Source of the DNA: Micromonospora_J zhanjiangensis
GTDB taxonomy: Bacteria; Actinomycetota; Actinomycetes; Mycobacteriales; Micromonosporaceae
Length of the DNA: 64,000 nucleotides
Assembly: GCF_042650605.1 (NCBI RefSeq)
Contig: NZ_JBHSBN010000003.1
Location: forward strand, 310,001-374,000
Direction: 5' to 3'
Shown: positions 42,859-50,744 of the stretch, one piece after another
How positions within the stretch are numbered: position 1 is the stretch's first letter
How the letters are laid out: every line of letters begins with the position of its first letter
Made by a program: the position numbers and the translations under genes
Notes under the pieces: generated by a model
Seen by the model: only the letters and a program-made list of their open reading frames with translations
Database searches by the model: none
What the model was told of the DNA's origin: nothing

Positions 42859-43527
42859 TCAGGTTCCCGCTGACGCGACGACCCGCCGGAGGGCGCGGTC
42901 GCAGGCGGCCAGGTGGGAACCGAGCGCCTCCTCGAAGCTGTGTCCCGGGGCGTCGAGCAGCAACCGCCGCCGGATCGCCAACTCCGCGCCGGCGACGGTG
43001 CCCGCCACGGCGGTGACCTCCGCGAGGACCTCGTCCGGCCGGTCGACGACGACGTCGACCAGCCCGGCCGCCAGGGCCTGCTCGGCCCCGATCGGCGTGC
43101 CCAGCAGTCCCGCCCTGCGCAGGCGCCGGCCGGCACCCTGCCGGGCGAGCCGGTACAGCGCCATGCCGGGCCAGGTGGCGTCGCCGCTCGAACTCACCAC
43201 GAGGCGGGCACCGGCGACGGCGATCCGGACGTCCGTGGCCAGCAGCACGTCCAGCGCCGTGCCGCCGCACTCGCCGGCCGCGACGCCCACGGTGAGCAGG
43301 TCGAGGTGTTCCAGCCGGCGCACCGCGCGTTCCCACTTGGTCAGCAGTCCGACGTCGAGCTCCCTCGTCCAGCCGGGGCGCGGCGCACCCGCCGCGTACA
43401 CGATCAGCGGGCCGGTTCCGGTGGCGGCCCGGTCACAGATTCCCAGCAGCGCCTCGACGGCCGCCGATGAGACCGGCTCGGTCCCGTCGACCCGCAGCAC
43501 CGGGTCGTCGACTCCCGTCGCGGTCAC
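42859..43527 (-). CDS. dpgB: DpgB (first copy), DpgA-enhancing enoyl-CoA hydratase homologue
   Basis: The 222-residue crotonase-fold protein belongs to the DpgB type, which stimulates DpgA in making 3,5-dihydroxyphenylacetyl-CoA. Diagnostic stretches are VLRVDGTEPVS, PGWTRELDVGLLTKWERAVRRLE and DATWPGMALYRLARQGAG. The GTG at 43527 overlaps the dpgA stop (GTGA), with a GTG at 43530 equally possible. It is the last gene of the long minus-strand operon. A second dpgB lies at 58895-59560. By eye the two proteins share roughly two-thirds identity, so one may be redundant or specialised. Confidence 0.88.
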   Translation of the reverse strand: MTATGVDDPVLRVDGTEPVSSAAVEALLGICDRAATGTGPLIVYAAGAPRPGWTRELDVGLLTKWERAVRRLEHLDLLTVGVAAGECGGTALDVLLATDVRIAVAGARLVVSSSGDATWPGMALYRLARQGAGRRLRRAGLLGTPIGAEQALAAGLVDVVVDRPDEVLAEVTAVAGTVAGAELAIRRRLLLDAPGHSFEEALGSHLAACDRALRRVVASAGT

Positions 43528-44633
43528 CACTGGACCAGCGCCGTCTCGATGGTGGAGCCGGGGCCCATGGTCATCAGGATTCCGTAGTCCCCGGGCGCGG
43601 CGACGCCCTCCCTGACCAACCGCTCGTAGGAGAACAGGAACGAGCCGCTGGAGACGTTACCGTGGTCGCGCAGGACCCCGACGGTGTGCCGGACGTCGTG
43701 CCGGCTCAGGCCCAGGTTGACCACGACCGCGTCGATGACCTTCTTGCCGCCGGAGTGGACCAGCCAGTGCGCGATGTCGCTGCGCCGCAGCCCGGTGCCG
43801 GCGAGCAGGCGGTCGACCACCGTCTCGGCGTTGGCCCCGACGACGTACGGGATCTGCGGGTCGAGAAAGAAGCTGAAGCGATCGAGGTCGCTGTCCCAGT
43901 CGTAGCGCATCGCGTCGATCGCGTCGGTGATCAGGAAGCTGGCGAATTTGAGGATCCGCGGTCCCGACCCGGCGGCCACGCCCGGTCCGTCGCTGACCAG
44001 CGCCAGGGCCGCCGCGCCGTCCCCGAAGAGGCTGTTGACCACGGCGGTACGCATGGTGCCGTCCAGGGCGTACGCGGCCGAGCACGCCTCGGCGCAGAGG
44101 ACGACGCCGAGTTCACCGGGGTGCGCCGCCGACCAACCGGCGACGACGTTGAGCGCGTTGAGGCCCGCGTTGCAGCCCATGCCGACGATGTCGGAACGGC
44201 TGCAGTGCGGGTCGATGCCGAGGTCTTTGATGATCAGCGCGCTGAGGCCGGGGGTGAGGAAGCCGGTCGACGTCACGCAACACAGGTGGCGCAGGTCCGC
44301 CAGCGAGGCGCCGATGTTCTTGAGGCAGTTCTGCAGGGCCTGGCCGCCCATCTCGACGGCGAGGCGCTTGTGCTTAGCCAGCAGGTCACCCTGCGGCTCG
44401 GGCCGGCGCACGCCGTCGGCGTCGGGCTCCGGCAGGGTGAGGCTGCGGTTGGCGATGGCGCTGTTCAGATAGACGGACCTGACCTTCGGGTTCTCGATCC
44501 CGAGAAGCTCCAGCAATTCGGGCTGGGAGACCGAGGTCCCGGTCACCGCGGTGCCCACCGCGACCATTCTCGACATGGCCGGGATGGCGACCGGGACGCG
44601 GGCCCGGACGGGACGCTCGAGAATGGCCGTCAT
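43524..44633 (-). CDS. dpgA: DpgA, type III PKS (3,5-dihydroxyphenylacetyl-CoA synthase)
   Basis: The 369-residue chalcone-synthase-fold enzyme condenses malonyl-CoA units into 3,5-dihydroxyphenylacetyl-CoA, the first step to 3,5-dihydroxyphenylglycine. The nucleophile Cys is in DIVGMGCNAGLNALNVVAG. The catalytic His is in HWLVHSGGKKVIDAV and the Asn in RDHGNVSSGSFLF, so the Cys-His-Asn triad is complete. ATG 44633 overlaps the stop of a 22-codon leader frame (ATGA), which carries the only good ribosome binding site. An in-frame GTG at 44651 has none. It is therefore probably translated by coupling. Confidence 0.92.
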   Translation of the reverse strand: MTAILERPVRARVPVAIPAMSRMVAVGTAVTGTSVSQPELLELLGIENPKVRSVYLNSAIANRSLTLPEPDADGVRRPEPQGDLLAKHKRLAVEMGGQALQNCLKNIGASLADLRHLCCVTSTGFLTPGLSALIIKDLGIDPHCSRSDIVGMGCNAGLNALNVVAGWSAAHPGELGVVLCAEACSAAYALDGTMRTAVVNSLFGDGAAALALVSDGPGVAAGSGPRILKFASFLITDAIDAMRYDWDSDLDRFSFFLDPQIPYVVGANAETVVDRLLAGTGLRRSDIAHWLVHSGGKKVIDAVVVNLGLSRHDVRHTVGVLRDHGNVSSGSFLFSYERLVREGVAAPGDYGILMTMGPGSTIETALVQW

Positions 44634-44698
44634 CGGTACATCCACCCCCACATGCGACGCTTGCTGCGCACCACCGTCTTGACTGACTCGGCAGTCAT
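44630..44698 (-). CDS. 22-residue peptide frame coupled to dpgA
   Basis: ATG 44698 is preceded by CCGGAGG at ideal spacing and the frame ends in TGA overlapping the dpgA ATG (ATGA). The peptide begins MTAESVKTVV and ends in the basic, aromatic tail RSKRRMWGWMYR. It could be a translational-coupling leader or an attenuator-type peptide, given Trp and Tyr residues next to aromatic-amino-acid genes. It might also be a genuine small peptide. The ribosome binding site and overlap are seen directly; the role is inferred. No homologue is known to me. Confidence 0.55.
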   Translation of the reverse strand: MTAESVKTVVRSKRRMWGWMYR

Positions 44699-44763
44699 CA
44701 CGAACCTCCGGAATTCGGCGAACAACCTGACGCCGCGACGGTATTGGCGAGCTTTAATCGACG

Positions 44764-45909
44764 TCAAACGGCTGTCCAACCGCTTCCCGCGGGCCGGGCG
44801 AGAGCGACGGCCTGCCGCCACGGGCGGACGAGCCGGGGCGGCATACCGACGGCGACCGCCCCGACCAGGCGGCCCGCGCGGTGATAGGCGGCCAGGAACC
44901 GGCGCCGCGCCGGCGACCCCTCGACGATCTCGACGGAGTCGTGGCCGCGCAGGTGACCGTAGGCGTGGAGCTTCACGTCGTACTGGTCGGACCAGAAGTA
45001 CGGCACCGGCGCGAACGGCTTGCGCGCGTCCGGATGCAGCAGGTTGCGGGCGGCGGCCATGCCCTGCTCGGCGGCGTTGGTGCGGTGCTCGACGCGCATG
45101 GCCACCCTGAACAACGGGTTGAACCAGCGGGCCACGTCGCCGGCCGCGTAGATCCCGGGCGCGGCCGCGCAGAACTCGTCGCACACCACGCCGTCGTCGA
45201 CGGTCAGGCCGCTGCCGGCCAGCCATTCGGTGTCGGGTCGCGAGCCGACGGCGGCCACCACCACGTCCGCCCCGGCCAGCACCTCGTCGTCGGCCGCGCG
45301 GACGGCGACACCGGTGCGCACGTCGACCCCGTGGTCCCGGTGCAGCTCGGTCAGGAACCGGCCGACCCGCTCGCCGACGGCGTGGGCGAGCGGCACCGGC
45401 GCCGGTTCGAACAGGGTCACCGCGCAGCCGCGACCGCGGGCCGCGGCGGCGCACTCGACGCCGAGGAAGCCGGCGCCGACCACGGCCACCCGGGCCCCGG
45501 GACGCAGGACCGTCCGCAGTTCGAGGGCGTCACCGACGGTACGCAGCACCCGTGCCCCGCCGCCCGGCAGTCGCCGCGGTCGCACCCCGGTGGCGATGAC
45601 CAGCCCGTCGAAGGGTACGTCGGTGCCGTCGTCCAGCGTGACGGTCCGCCCGGCGGTGTCCAGCGCCACGGCCCGCGCCCCGAGGCGCAGGTCCAGCCGG
45701 AGCGCGGTGAGCTGGTCCTCGGTCCGCAGCGCCAACCGGTCCGCCTCCCAGACCCCGGAAAGGATCTGCTTGGACAGCGGCGGACGGTCGTACGGCGGAA
45801 CGGGTTCGGCGCCGACCAGCGTGACGGTTCCGTCGAAGCCCTCCCGGCGGAGGGTTTCGGCGGCCGCGAGGCCGGCCGCCGAGGCACCGACCACGACGAT
45901 CCGGTTCAC
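44764..45909 (-). CDS. Ferredoxin reductase (FAD, NAD(P)H)
   Basis: The 381-residue pyridine-nucleotide-disulfide-type oxidoreductase has an FAD motif RIVVVGASAAGLAAAETLR, a PPYDRPPLSKQIL segment and a NAD(P)H-binding motif VAVVGAGFLGVECAAAARGRG. The AAPGIYAAGDVARWFNP flavin signature is present, as is the C-terminal reductase domain. This is the type that reduces P450-partner ferredoxins. GTG 45909 overlaps the ferredoxin stop (GTGA), so the two form an electron-transfer pair, presumably for cluster P450s lying outside the window. Such a pair is not typical of the classical glycopeptide clusters I recall. Confidence 0.9.
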   Translation of the reverse strand: MNRIVVVGASAAGLAAAETLRREGFDGTVTLVGAEPVPPYDRPPLSKQILSGVWEADRLALRTEDQLTALRLDLRLGARAVALDTAGRTVTLDDGTDVPFDGLVIATGVRPRRLPGGGARVLRTVGDALELRTVLRPGARVAVVGAGFLGVECAAAARGRGCAVTLFEPAPVPLAHAVGERVGRFLTELHRDHGVDVRTGVAVRAADDEVLAGADVVVAAVGSRPDTEWLAGSGLTVDDGVVCDEFCAAAPGIYAAGDVARWFNPLFRVAMRVEHRTNAAEQGMAAARNLLHPDARKPFAPVPYFWSDQYDVKLHAYGHLRGHDSVEIVEGSPARRRFLAAYHRAGRLVGAVAVGMPPRLVRPWRQAVALARPAGSGWTAV

Positions 45910-46103
45910 GTCCGCACCAGCCGGATCGCCACGCCCGGGCATGACGCGGCGGCCTGCCGCACCGCCTCGTGCCGCTCGGTGCCGGGCGCGGCCACCAGGA
46001 CGACCGCCACGCCGTCCTCCTCGCGCTGGTCGAAGACGTCCGGCGCGGCCATGACGCACTGGCCGGCGGTGACGCATCGGGACTCGTCGACTTCCACTCG
46101 CAC
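45906..46103 (-). CDS. 3Fe-4S ferredoxin
   Basis: The 65-residue ferredoxin has Cys spacing C-x5-C (RCVTAGQCVMAAPDVFDQ) and a distal CP (ASCPGVAIRL), giving three cysteines and hence a [3Fe-4S] cluster, typical of partners of actinobacterial P450s. GTG 46103 has AAGGAG six bases upstream. It sits between prephenate dehydrogenase and the reductase, overlapping the latter. It is likely to shuttle electrons to P450 oxygenases that cross-link or hydroxylate the peptide. Confidence 0.9.
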   Translation of the reverse strand: MRVEVDESRCVTAGQCVMAAPDVFDQREEDGVAVVLVAAPGTERHEAVRQAAASCPGVAIRLVRT

Positions 46104-46114
46104 GGGCGGCTCCT

Positions 46115-47212
46115 TCAGCGGGTTGGGGACGGGGCGGACTCGCACCGTCCGACGTTCCAGCCGGCCGCGGCGAGTTCCGCCAGCGCGGCGCCGGCCGCGT
46201 CGGCCGGCACCCGCAGGTGGACCATCAGCTCGTCGTCGCCGGGACGGGCCGCGTCGACCCGGTCCGCGACGACGCCGTGCGGCGCCGCCGCGGCCAACAG
46301 CCGGCCCAGCGCGCCCGGTTCCCGGTCGAGGATCACCGGGAACCGGGCGAACGCACCGGCCGGCCGGGTCCGGACCGCACCGGCCACCCCGCGCGCCAGC
46401 ACGTCGGTGACCGTACGCAGGGCGGAGTCGTGCCCGTCCGGCCCGGATCCGGCGAGGACGTCGACCGCGGCCGACAACCGGGTGAGGTCGTCGCAGACCT
46501 CGCGGAGCACCGCGGCCACCGCCGGGGCGTTGGACCGGACGATGTCGGCCCACAGCGCCGGGTCGCCGGCCGCGATCCGGGTGACGTCGCGTACGCCCTG
46601 GCCGACCAGCGTCTCCGTGCCGGTCGGCGCGTCCCGCAGCCGGGCCGCGGTGAGGCTCGCCATCAGGTGCGGCACGTGTGAGGTCACCGCCACCAGGGCA
46701 TCGTGTTCCCGGCTGTCCAACCGCACCGGCACCGCGCCGCAGAGTTCGGCCAGCGTGCCGGCGTTCCGCAGGGCCTCGGCGCCGGTCCGTTCGGACGGGG
46801 TCAACACCCAGGTCCGGCCGCTGAACAGGTCGGCGGTGGCCGCCAACGGACCGGACCGCTCCCGGCCGGCCATCGGGTGACCACCGACGTACGCCGCCGG
46901 GTCGGGCGCCAGCCGCAGCACGTCGCGTTCCGGCCCGCCCTTGACCCCGGCCACGTCGGTGTAGCTGTGCGCCGATCGCCGCCGCTGCGCGTCCCGCAGG
47001 ACCGTACCGACCTGGGCGGGCGGTACGGCGATCAGCGCGAGGTCCACCGGGCGGCCGGGCGTTCCGGTCAGCCCCGCCCCGAGCGACTCGGCCACCCGGA
47101 CCGCCGTGGCGTCGCGATCGGCCAGGAAGACGGTGACTCCGGCGCGCCGCGCGGCCAGCGCCACCGAGGTGCCCACCAGACCGGTCCCGATCACCAGAAG
47201 ACTGCGAACCAA
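46115..47212 (-). CDS. Prephenate dehydrogenase
   Basis: The 365-residue NAD-dependent enzyme has the dinucleotide motif LVIGTGLVGTSVALAARRAG, HPMAGRERSG (substrate region) and VTSHVPHLMASLTAARL (helical dimer domain). A C-terminal ACT-like domain follows (FPVILDREPGALGRLLAAAAPHGV). It converts prephenate to 4-hydroxyphenylpyruvate, the substrate of HmaS encoded just upstream. The apparent start is TTG 47212; no better start exists before the hmaS stop. In glycopeptide clusters the same function provides tyrosine and hydroxyphenylglycine precursors independently of primary metabolism. Confidence 0.9.
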   Translation of the reverse strand: MVRSLLVIGTGLVGTSVALAARRAGVTVFLADRDATAVRVAESLGAGLTGTPGRPVDLALIAVPPAQVGTVLRDAQRRRSAHSYTDVAGVKGGPERDVLRLAPDPAAYVGGHPMAGRERSGPLAATADLFSGRTWVLTPSERTGAEALRNAGTLAELCGAVPVRLDSREHDALVAVTSHVPHLMASLTAARLRDAPTGTETLVGQGVRDVTRIAAGDPALWADIVRSNAPAVAAVLREVCDDLTRLSAAVDVLAGSGPDGHDSALRTVTDVLARGVAGAVRTRPAGAFARFPVILDREPGALGRLLAAAAPHGVVADRVDAARPGDDELMVHLRVPADAAGAALAELAAAGWNVGRCESAPSPTR

Positions 47213-47243
47213 CGGAGCCCCCCCCAGCGTCGGCGGTGGCCCG

Positions 47244-48305
47244 TCAGGCCTGCGCCGCGGCCTGTTCGCGTTCGACCGCCTCGTACAGGGCCTTGATGTT
47301 GTTGGTGCCGAAGGTACGGGCGCCGCGCCGCTCGATCAGCTCGTAGAAGAGCGTGTGCCGCGGGTGGGTGGACGCCGTGAAGATCTGCAGCATGACGCCC
47401 GCGTAGTCCCGGTCGGCCAGGATGCTCAGCTCGCGCAGCTGCTCCACCGGTACGCCGACCGGGCCGAGCCGCTCCGGCAGCGCCTGGTAGTACTCCCCCG
47501 GCGTGGACAGGAAGGGCACGCCCCGGGCCGCGCAGGTGCGGACCCCGGTCACGATGTCCTCGGTGCGGAACGCCACGTGCTGTACGCCGGCGCCGTCGTG
47601 GGCCTCGATGAACGCGTCGATCTGCCCGGGGTCGCGGTCGAGATCCGGCTCGATGATGGTGAAGGTCACGCCGCGGGACCGGCTCTGCACCACCTTGGAC
47701 CGCATCGCCTGCTTGCCGACGATGATCTGTTCCTCGAAGGTCTGTTCGAGGTCGAACACGTCCTGGTACCGGCGGATGGCGGCGTCCAGTTCACCGGCCG
47801 GCAGGCAGACGGCCAGGTGGTCGACCTCCCGCAGCAGTCCCGCGGCCGGTTGCGGGCGCTCGGCGATGCGGCCCGGGGCGAACGGGCCGGCCGGATTCCG
47901 GCGCGAGGTGAAGCGGTGCTCGACGTCGCCGAACCCGTCCACCGAGGCGAACGTGACGGCCTCCCCCTCGCGGCCGACGGTCTGCGGCGGTCCCAGCGGC
48001 ACCGCCCCGCGCCCGACCGCCTCGGTGAACGCCGCGGCGGCGTCGTCGACGGCGAACCCGACCGCGGCGACGCCCTCGCCGTGCCGGGCGAGGTAGTCGT
48101 GCGCCCGGTGCCCGGCGGCGAGCGGCGTGGTGACCAGCAGGGCGATGTCGTGCTGACGCAGCAGGATGGACACGCAGTCGGTCCGTCCGGTGTCCGGGCC
48201 GCCGCGGCCGTGGACGGTGAAGCCGAACCCGGTGCAGAGCCGGGCCGCGGTCTCCTCCGCGTCCTCGGTGAAGATCTCCAGATGGTCGATCGAGCGAATG
48301 TCCAT
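47244..48305 (-). CDS. hmaS: 4-hydroxymandelate synthase HmaS
   Basis: This 353-residue Fe(II) dioxygenase is of the HPPD superfamily, with two VOC domains. Metal ligands are predicted in REVDHLAVCLP (His), GAGVQHVAFRTEDI (His) and HTLFYELIERRGARTFG (Glu). It converts 4-hydroxyphenylpyruvate to 4-hydroxymandelate. HmaS and true HPPD are distinguished by a few active-site residues I cannot place with certainty, but the neighbours (HmO, HpgT, prephenate dehydrogenase) make HmaS the clear choice. The ATG is one base after the chorismate mutase stop. Confidence 0.92.
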   Translation of the reverse strand: MDIRSIDHLEIFTEDAEETAARLCTGFGFTVHGRGGPDTGRTDCVSILLRQHDIALLVTTPLAAGHRAHDYLARHGEGVAAVGFAVDDAAAAFTEAVGRGAVPLGPPQTVGREGEAVTFASVDGFGDVEHRFTSRRNPAGPFAPGRIAERPQPAAGLLREVDHLAVCLPAGELDAAIRRYQDVFDLEQTFEEQIIVGKQAMRSKVVQSRSRGVTFTIIEPDLDRDPGQIDAFIEAHDGAGVQHVAFRTEDIVTGVRTCAARGVPFLSTPGEYYQALPERLGPVGVPVEQLRELSILADRDYAGVMLQIFTASTHPRHTLFYELIERRGARTFGTNNIKALYEAVEREQAAAQA

Positions 48306-48306
48306 G

Positions 48307-48693
48307 TCACAGCTCTCCGTCGTGGGGCCAGGAGGGGTGGAGGTCCGGGCGCAGCGCCTCGGCGCCGCCCAGGTAGACGTGCCGGATCTCGGTCCGGCTG
48401 CGGTCGATGTCGACGTGCGCGAGCAGGCGCACCACGCGGGGCATGGCACCCGGTACGGCGATCTCGCTGGCGCACAGCAGCGGTACGTCGTCGAGTCCGG
48501 CCTTACGCGCGGCCAGGGCCGGGAACTCGGCGGTCAGGTCCGGCGTCGTGGTGAACAGCACGCTGACCACGTCACCGCTCGCCAGGTCGTTACGGGTCAT
48601 GATCTCGGTGACCAGCTCGGTGGTGGCCGCCACGATCTGCGACCGGTCGTCCGCGGACACCTGGACGGCGCCCCGGATGGCATGCACCGCCAT
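48307..48693 (-). CDS. Monofunctional chorismate mutase (AroH class)
   Basis: The 128-residue protein is of the trimeric AroH type, with AVHAIRGAVQVSADDRSQI at the N-terminus (Arg of the active site), then VSVLFTTTPDLTAEFPALAAR, PLLCASEIAVPGAMPRVVRLLAHV and a C-terminal RHVYLGGAEALRPDL. It turns chorismate into prephenate, linking DAHP synthase and prephenate dehydrogenase within the cluster. ATG 48693 overlaps the stop of a 16-codon leader frame (TGATG). It has no strong ribosome binding site of its own, so coupling is likely. Confidence 0.9.
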   Translation of the reverse strand: MAVHAIRGAVQVSADDRSQIVAATTELVTEIMTRNDLASGDVVSVLFTTTPDLTAEFPALAARKAGLDDVPLLCASEIAVPGAMPRVVRLLAHVDIDRSRTEIRHVYLGGAEALRPDLHPSWPHDGEL

Positions 48694-48743
48694 CACCGAC
48701 GTCCGGTCGGGACGTCGAACTCTTCCGTGTTCGAGCCGGCCAT
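48693..48743 (-). CDS. 16-residue leader frame coupled to chorismate mutase
   Basis: ATG 48743 follows an excellent AAAGGAGAAGG ribosome binding site. The frame encodes MAGSNTEEFDVPTGRR and stops at TGA sharing one base with the chorismate mutase ATG. It may simply load ribosomes for the downstream gene. The peptide itself has no recognised motif. It lies 59 bases after the hpgT stop. Confidence 0.5.
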   Translation of the reverse strand: MAGSNTEEFDVPTGRR

Positions 48744-48802
48744 CGCACCTTCTCCTTTCGTCGATCCGCGTCGAACGGTGCCGGTCGCCCGGACCGGGTC
48801 GG

Positions 48803-50146
48803 TCAGGTCGGGCCCGGGCGCGCGCGGTGCCGGGCGGTCTCGGCGTCGATGAACGCGACCAGCCGGGTGACGCCCTCGTCGATCTCCTCCGGCGACAGGT
48901 AGCTGACGGAGAGCCGGATGGAGCGGCGACCGCCGTCGTCCGGGTGGAAGTACCGCATCGGGGTCCAGATCACGCCGTACTCCTCGGCGGAGCGGGTCAG
49001 GGCCGCGTCGTCCGCCTCGAAGCCGACGGTCAGGCTGAGGAAGAAGCCGCCGCTGGGTTCGTTCCACCGCACGCCCAGGTCGGCGCGGCGCGCCGGGGGC
49101 AGCCGGTCGGCGAGCCGGTCGAGCACCCGCCGCATGGCGTCGCCGTAGTGCTGGGCCGCCTTGGCGTTCAGCTCGGAGACCCGGCCGTCGGCCGCCAGCA
49201 GCGCGCCGGCCACCACGGCCTGGCTCAGCGAGGAGGTGTTGACCGTCACCATGCTCTTGATCTTCGAAAGCTCGTCGGCCAGCAGACCGGTCCGGCCGTC
49301 GTCACCCAGCACCGTCTGGTCGGCCACGGCGAAGCCCACCCGGGCGCCTGGGAACAGGGTCTTCGAGTACGACCCGAGGTGCACCACCGAGCGGTGCCGG
49401 TCCAGCGCCTTCAGCGTCGGCACCGGGTCGCCCGGGCTCACCAACCGGTACGGGGAGTCCTCCAGGATCAGCAGATCCTCCCGCGCGGCCAGGTCCAGTA
49501 ACGCGGTCCGGTCGGCCACGGTCAGCGTGGCGCCGGACGGGTTGGCGTGGTCGGGCACGACGTAGAACGCCCGCGGGCGGCGACCGGCGGCCCGTTCCCG
49601 CCGGATCGTCGCCGCCAGGACCTCCACCGAGAAACCCTCCGCCGGCTCCACCACCGGGCTGAGCGTCACGTCGAGCAGCCGGGCCACCCCGGTGATGCCC
49701 ACGTAACAGGGGCTGGAGACCAGCAGCACGTCCCGCGGGTCACGGATCAGCGCGCGGACGACGAGCATCATCGCCTCCTGCGCGCCGACGGTGACCACGA
49801 TGGACTCGACCGGCACGTCGATCCGCTCGTCCCGGCGCAACGAGTCCGCGATGATCTCGCGGATCTGGCCGGCGGTCGGACCGTACTGGTAGACCGCCGT
49901 GCGCACCTGCGCGGGCGAGCGGCCCTGGTCGGCGAGGTGGTCGAGATAACGGCGGAGATGACCCAGAACCTGTTCGGTGTCGAAGAATCCGTCGTACGGG
50001 CGCCCCGGCGCGAACGAGATCGCCTCGGGATACCGCAGGGTCACCTCGTTGAGGAAATTCATCGTGTCCAGGACCGGATCGGACACGCTGGAATGCAATT
50101 CCGACTTACGCAGCACGGACGATCCCACGACGTTTTCTCCGGTCAA
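48803..50146 (-). CDS. hpgT: HpgT, (dihydroxy)phenylglycine aminotransferase
   Basis: The 447-residue PLP enzyme is of the fold-I aminotransferase (MocR/Aro8-like) group. The PLP lysine is in LGSYSKTLFPGARVGF, the conserved Asp in YVVPDHANPSGATL, and the N-terminal SFAPGRPYDGFF and YGPTAGQIREIIA fit the family. HpgT transaminates 4-hydroxyphenylglyoxylate and 3,5-dihydroxyphenylglyoxylate to the two phenylglycines, often with tyrosine as donor. Two starts are supported by GGAG sequences: TTG 50146 and GTG 50128. A TTGGACA element lies 87 bases upstream of the TTG. Confidence 0.9.
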   Translation of the reverse strand: MTGENVVGSSVLRKSELHSSVSDPVLDTMNFLNEVTLRYPEAISFAPGRPYDGFFDTEQVLGHLRRYLDHLADQGRSPAQVRTAVYQYGPTAGQIREIIADSLRRDERIDVPVESIVVTVGAQEAMMLVVRALIRDPRDVLLVSSPCYVGITGVARLLDVTLSPVVEPAEGFSVEVLAATIRRERAAGRRPRAFYVVPDHANPSGATLTVADRTALLDLAAREDLLILEDSPYRLVSPGDPVPTLKALDRHRSVVHLGSYSKTLFPGARVGFAVADQTVLGDDGRTGLLADELSKIKSMVTVNTSSLSQAVVAGALLAADGRVSELNAKAAQHYGDAMRRVLDRLADRLPPARRADLGVRWNEPSGGFFLSLTVGFEADDAALTRSAEEYGVIWTPMRYFHPDDGGRRSIRLSVSYLSPEEIDEGVTRLVAFIDAETARHRARPGPT

Positions 50147-50232
50147 GGTATCTCCCGGTGCTCAGAGGTATCGGCTGGGCCAGAGGTGTCGACCGGGGCC
50201 AAGAGTCACACGCGTGGCACCGGAGAACAATG

Positions 50233-50240
50233 TGTCCAAC
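50233..50240 (-). promoter_or_regulatory. GTTGGACA element upstream of hpgT
   Basis: This is the minus-strand copy of the recurrent TTGGACA element, 87 bases upstream of the TTG start of hpgT and in the 150-base gap after the folE remnant. Direct half-repeats (GGAC-N13-GGAC) flank it. Confidence 0.4.
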
Positions 50241-50295
50241 TAACTGTCGAGTCCGCCCTCCCGCGGGCGCATTTCGATATCGTCGGCGCGCGTGG

Positions 50296-50744
50296 TCAGC
50301 GGCCGAGTCCGGCGGCCGCCAGGAACTCACCGCGGGAGCGCGCGTCGTCGCGCAGCGCACCTCCTGCACCTGGGTGCCGTGCGCGAACATCTCCACCACC
50401 CGGGCCAGTTTGGACAGTCCGAGGATGCGCCCGGCGGGCAGGTAGCCGACGTGCGCGACGCCGACGAACGGGAGCAGGTGGTGCTCGCACACCGAGCGGA
50501 TCGGGATGTTGCGCGCCATCACCAGCTCGTCGTACCCCTCGTCGTTGTCGAAGGTGGTGAGCTTGAACTCGCGGGAGGTCAGCAGCTCGGCGTACGCCCG
50601 GGTCATCCGGGCCGGGGTGTCCCGGAGGCTGTCCGGGCTCAGATCGACGCCGAGCGCCTCCAGGAAGGCGGCGGCGGCCGCGGTCGCGGCCGCGAGGTCG
50701 CGAGCCGGACGGGCGTTCACGACATGCTTGGCCGTGATGGTCAT
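50296..50744 (-). pseudogene. folE: folE-like GTP cyclohydrolase I with internal deletion
   Basis: The first 128 codons from ATG 50744 read as a normal GTP cyclohydrolase I, including PDSLRDTPARMTRAYAELL, the zinc-binding SVCEHHLLPFVGVAHVGYLP and LGLSKLARVVEMFAHGTQVQE. The expected following 50-60 residues, which hold the second zinc Cys and GTP-binding residues, are missing. A frame change then leads to ALRDDARSRGEFLAAAGLGR and a stop at 50296, which matches the normal C-terminus. Without the shift the frame runs into hpgT. The product would be inactive. Its ATG overlaps the antiporter stop (ATGA). A sequencing or assembly deletion is the main alternative. Confidence 0.7.

Noticed and set aside
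44630..44698. P450-modified RiPP precursor (biarylitide or atropopeptide type)
   Set aside because: The aromatic tail is suggestive, but no P450 gene is adjacent and the frame overlaps a type III PKS gene. It is kept only as a short coupled frame.
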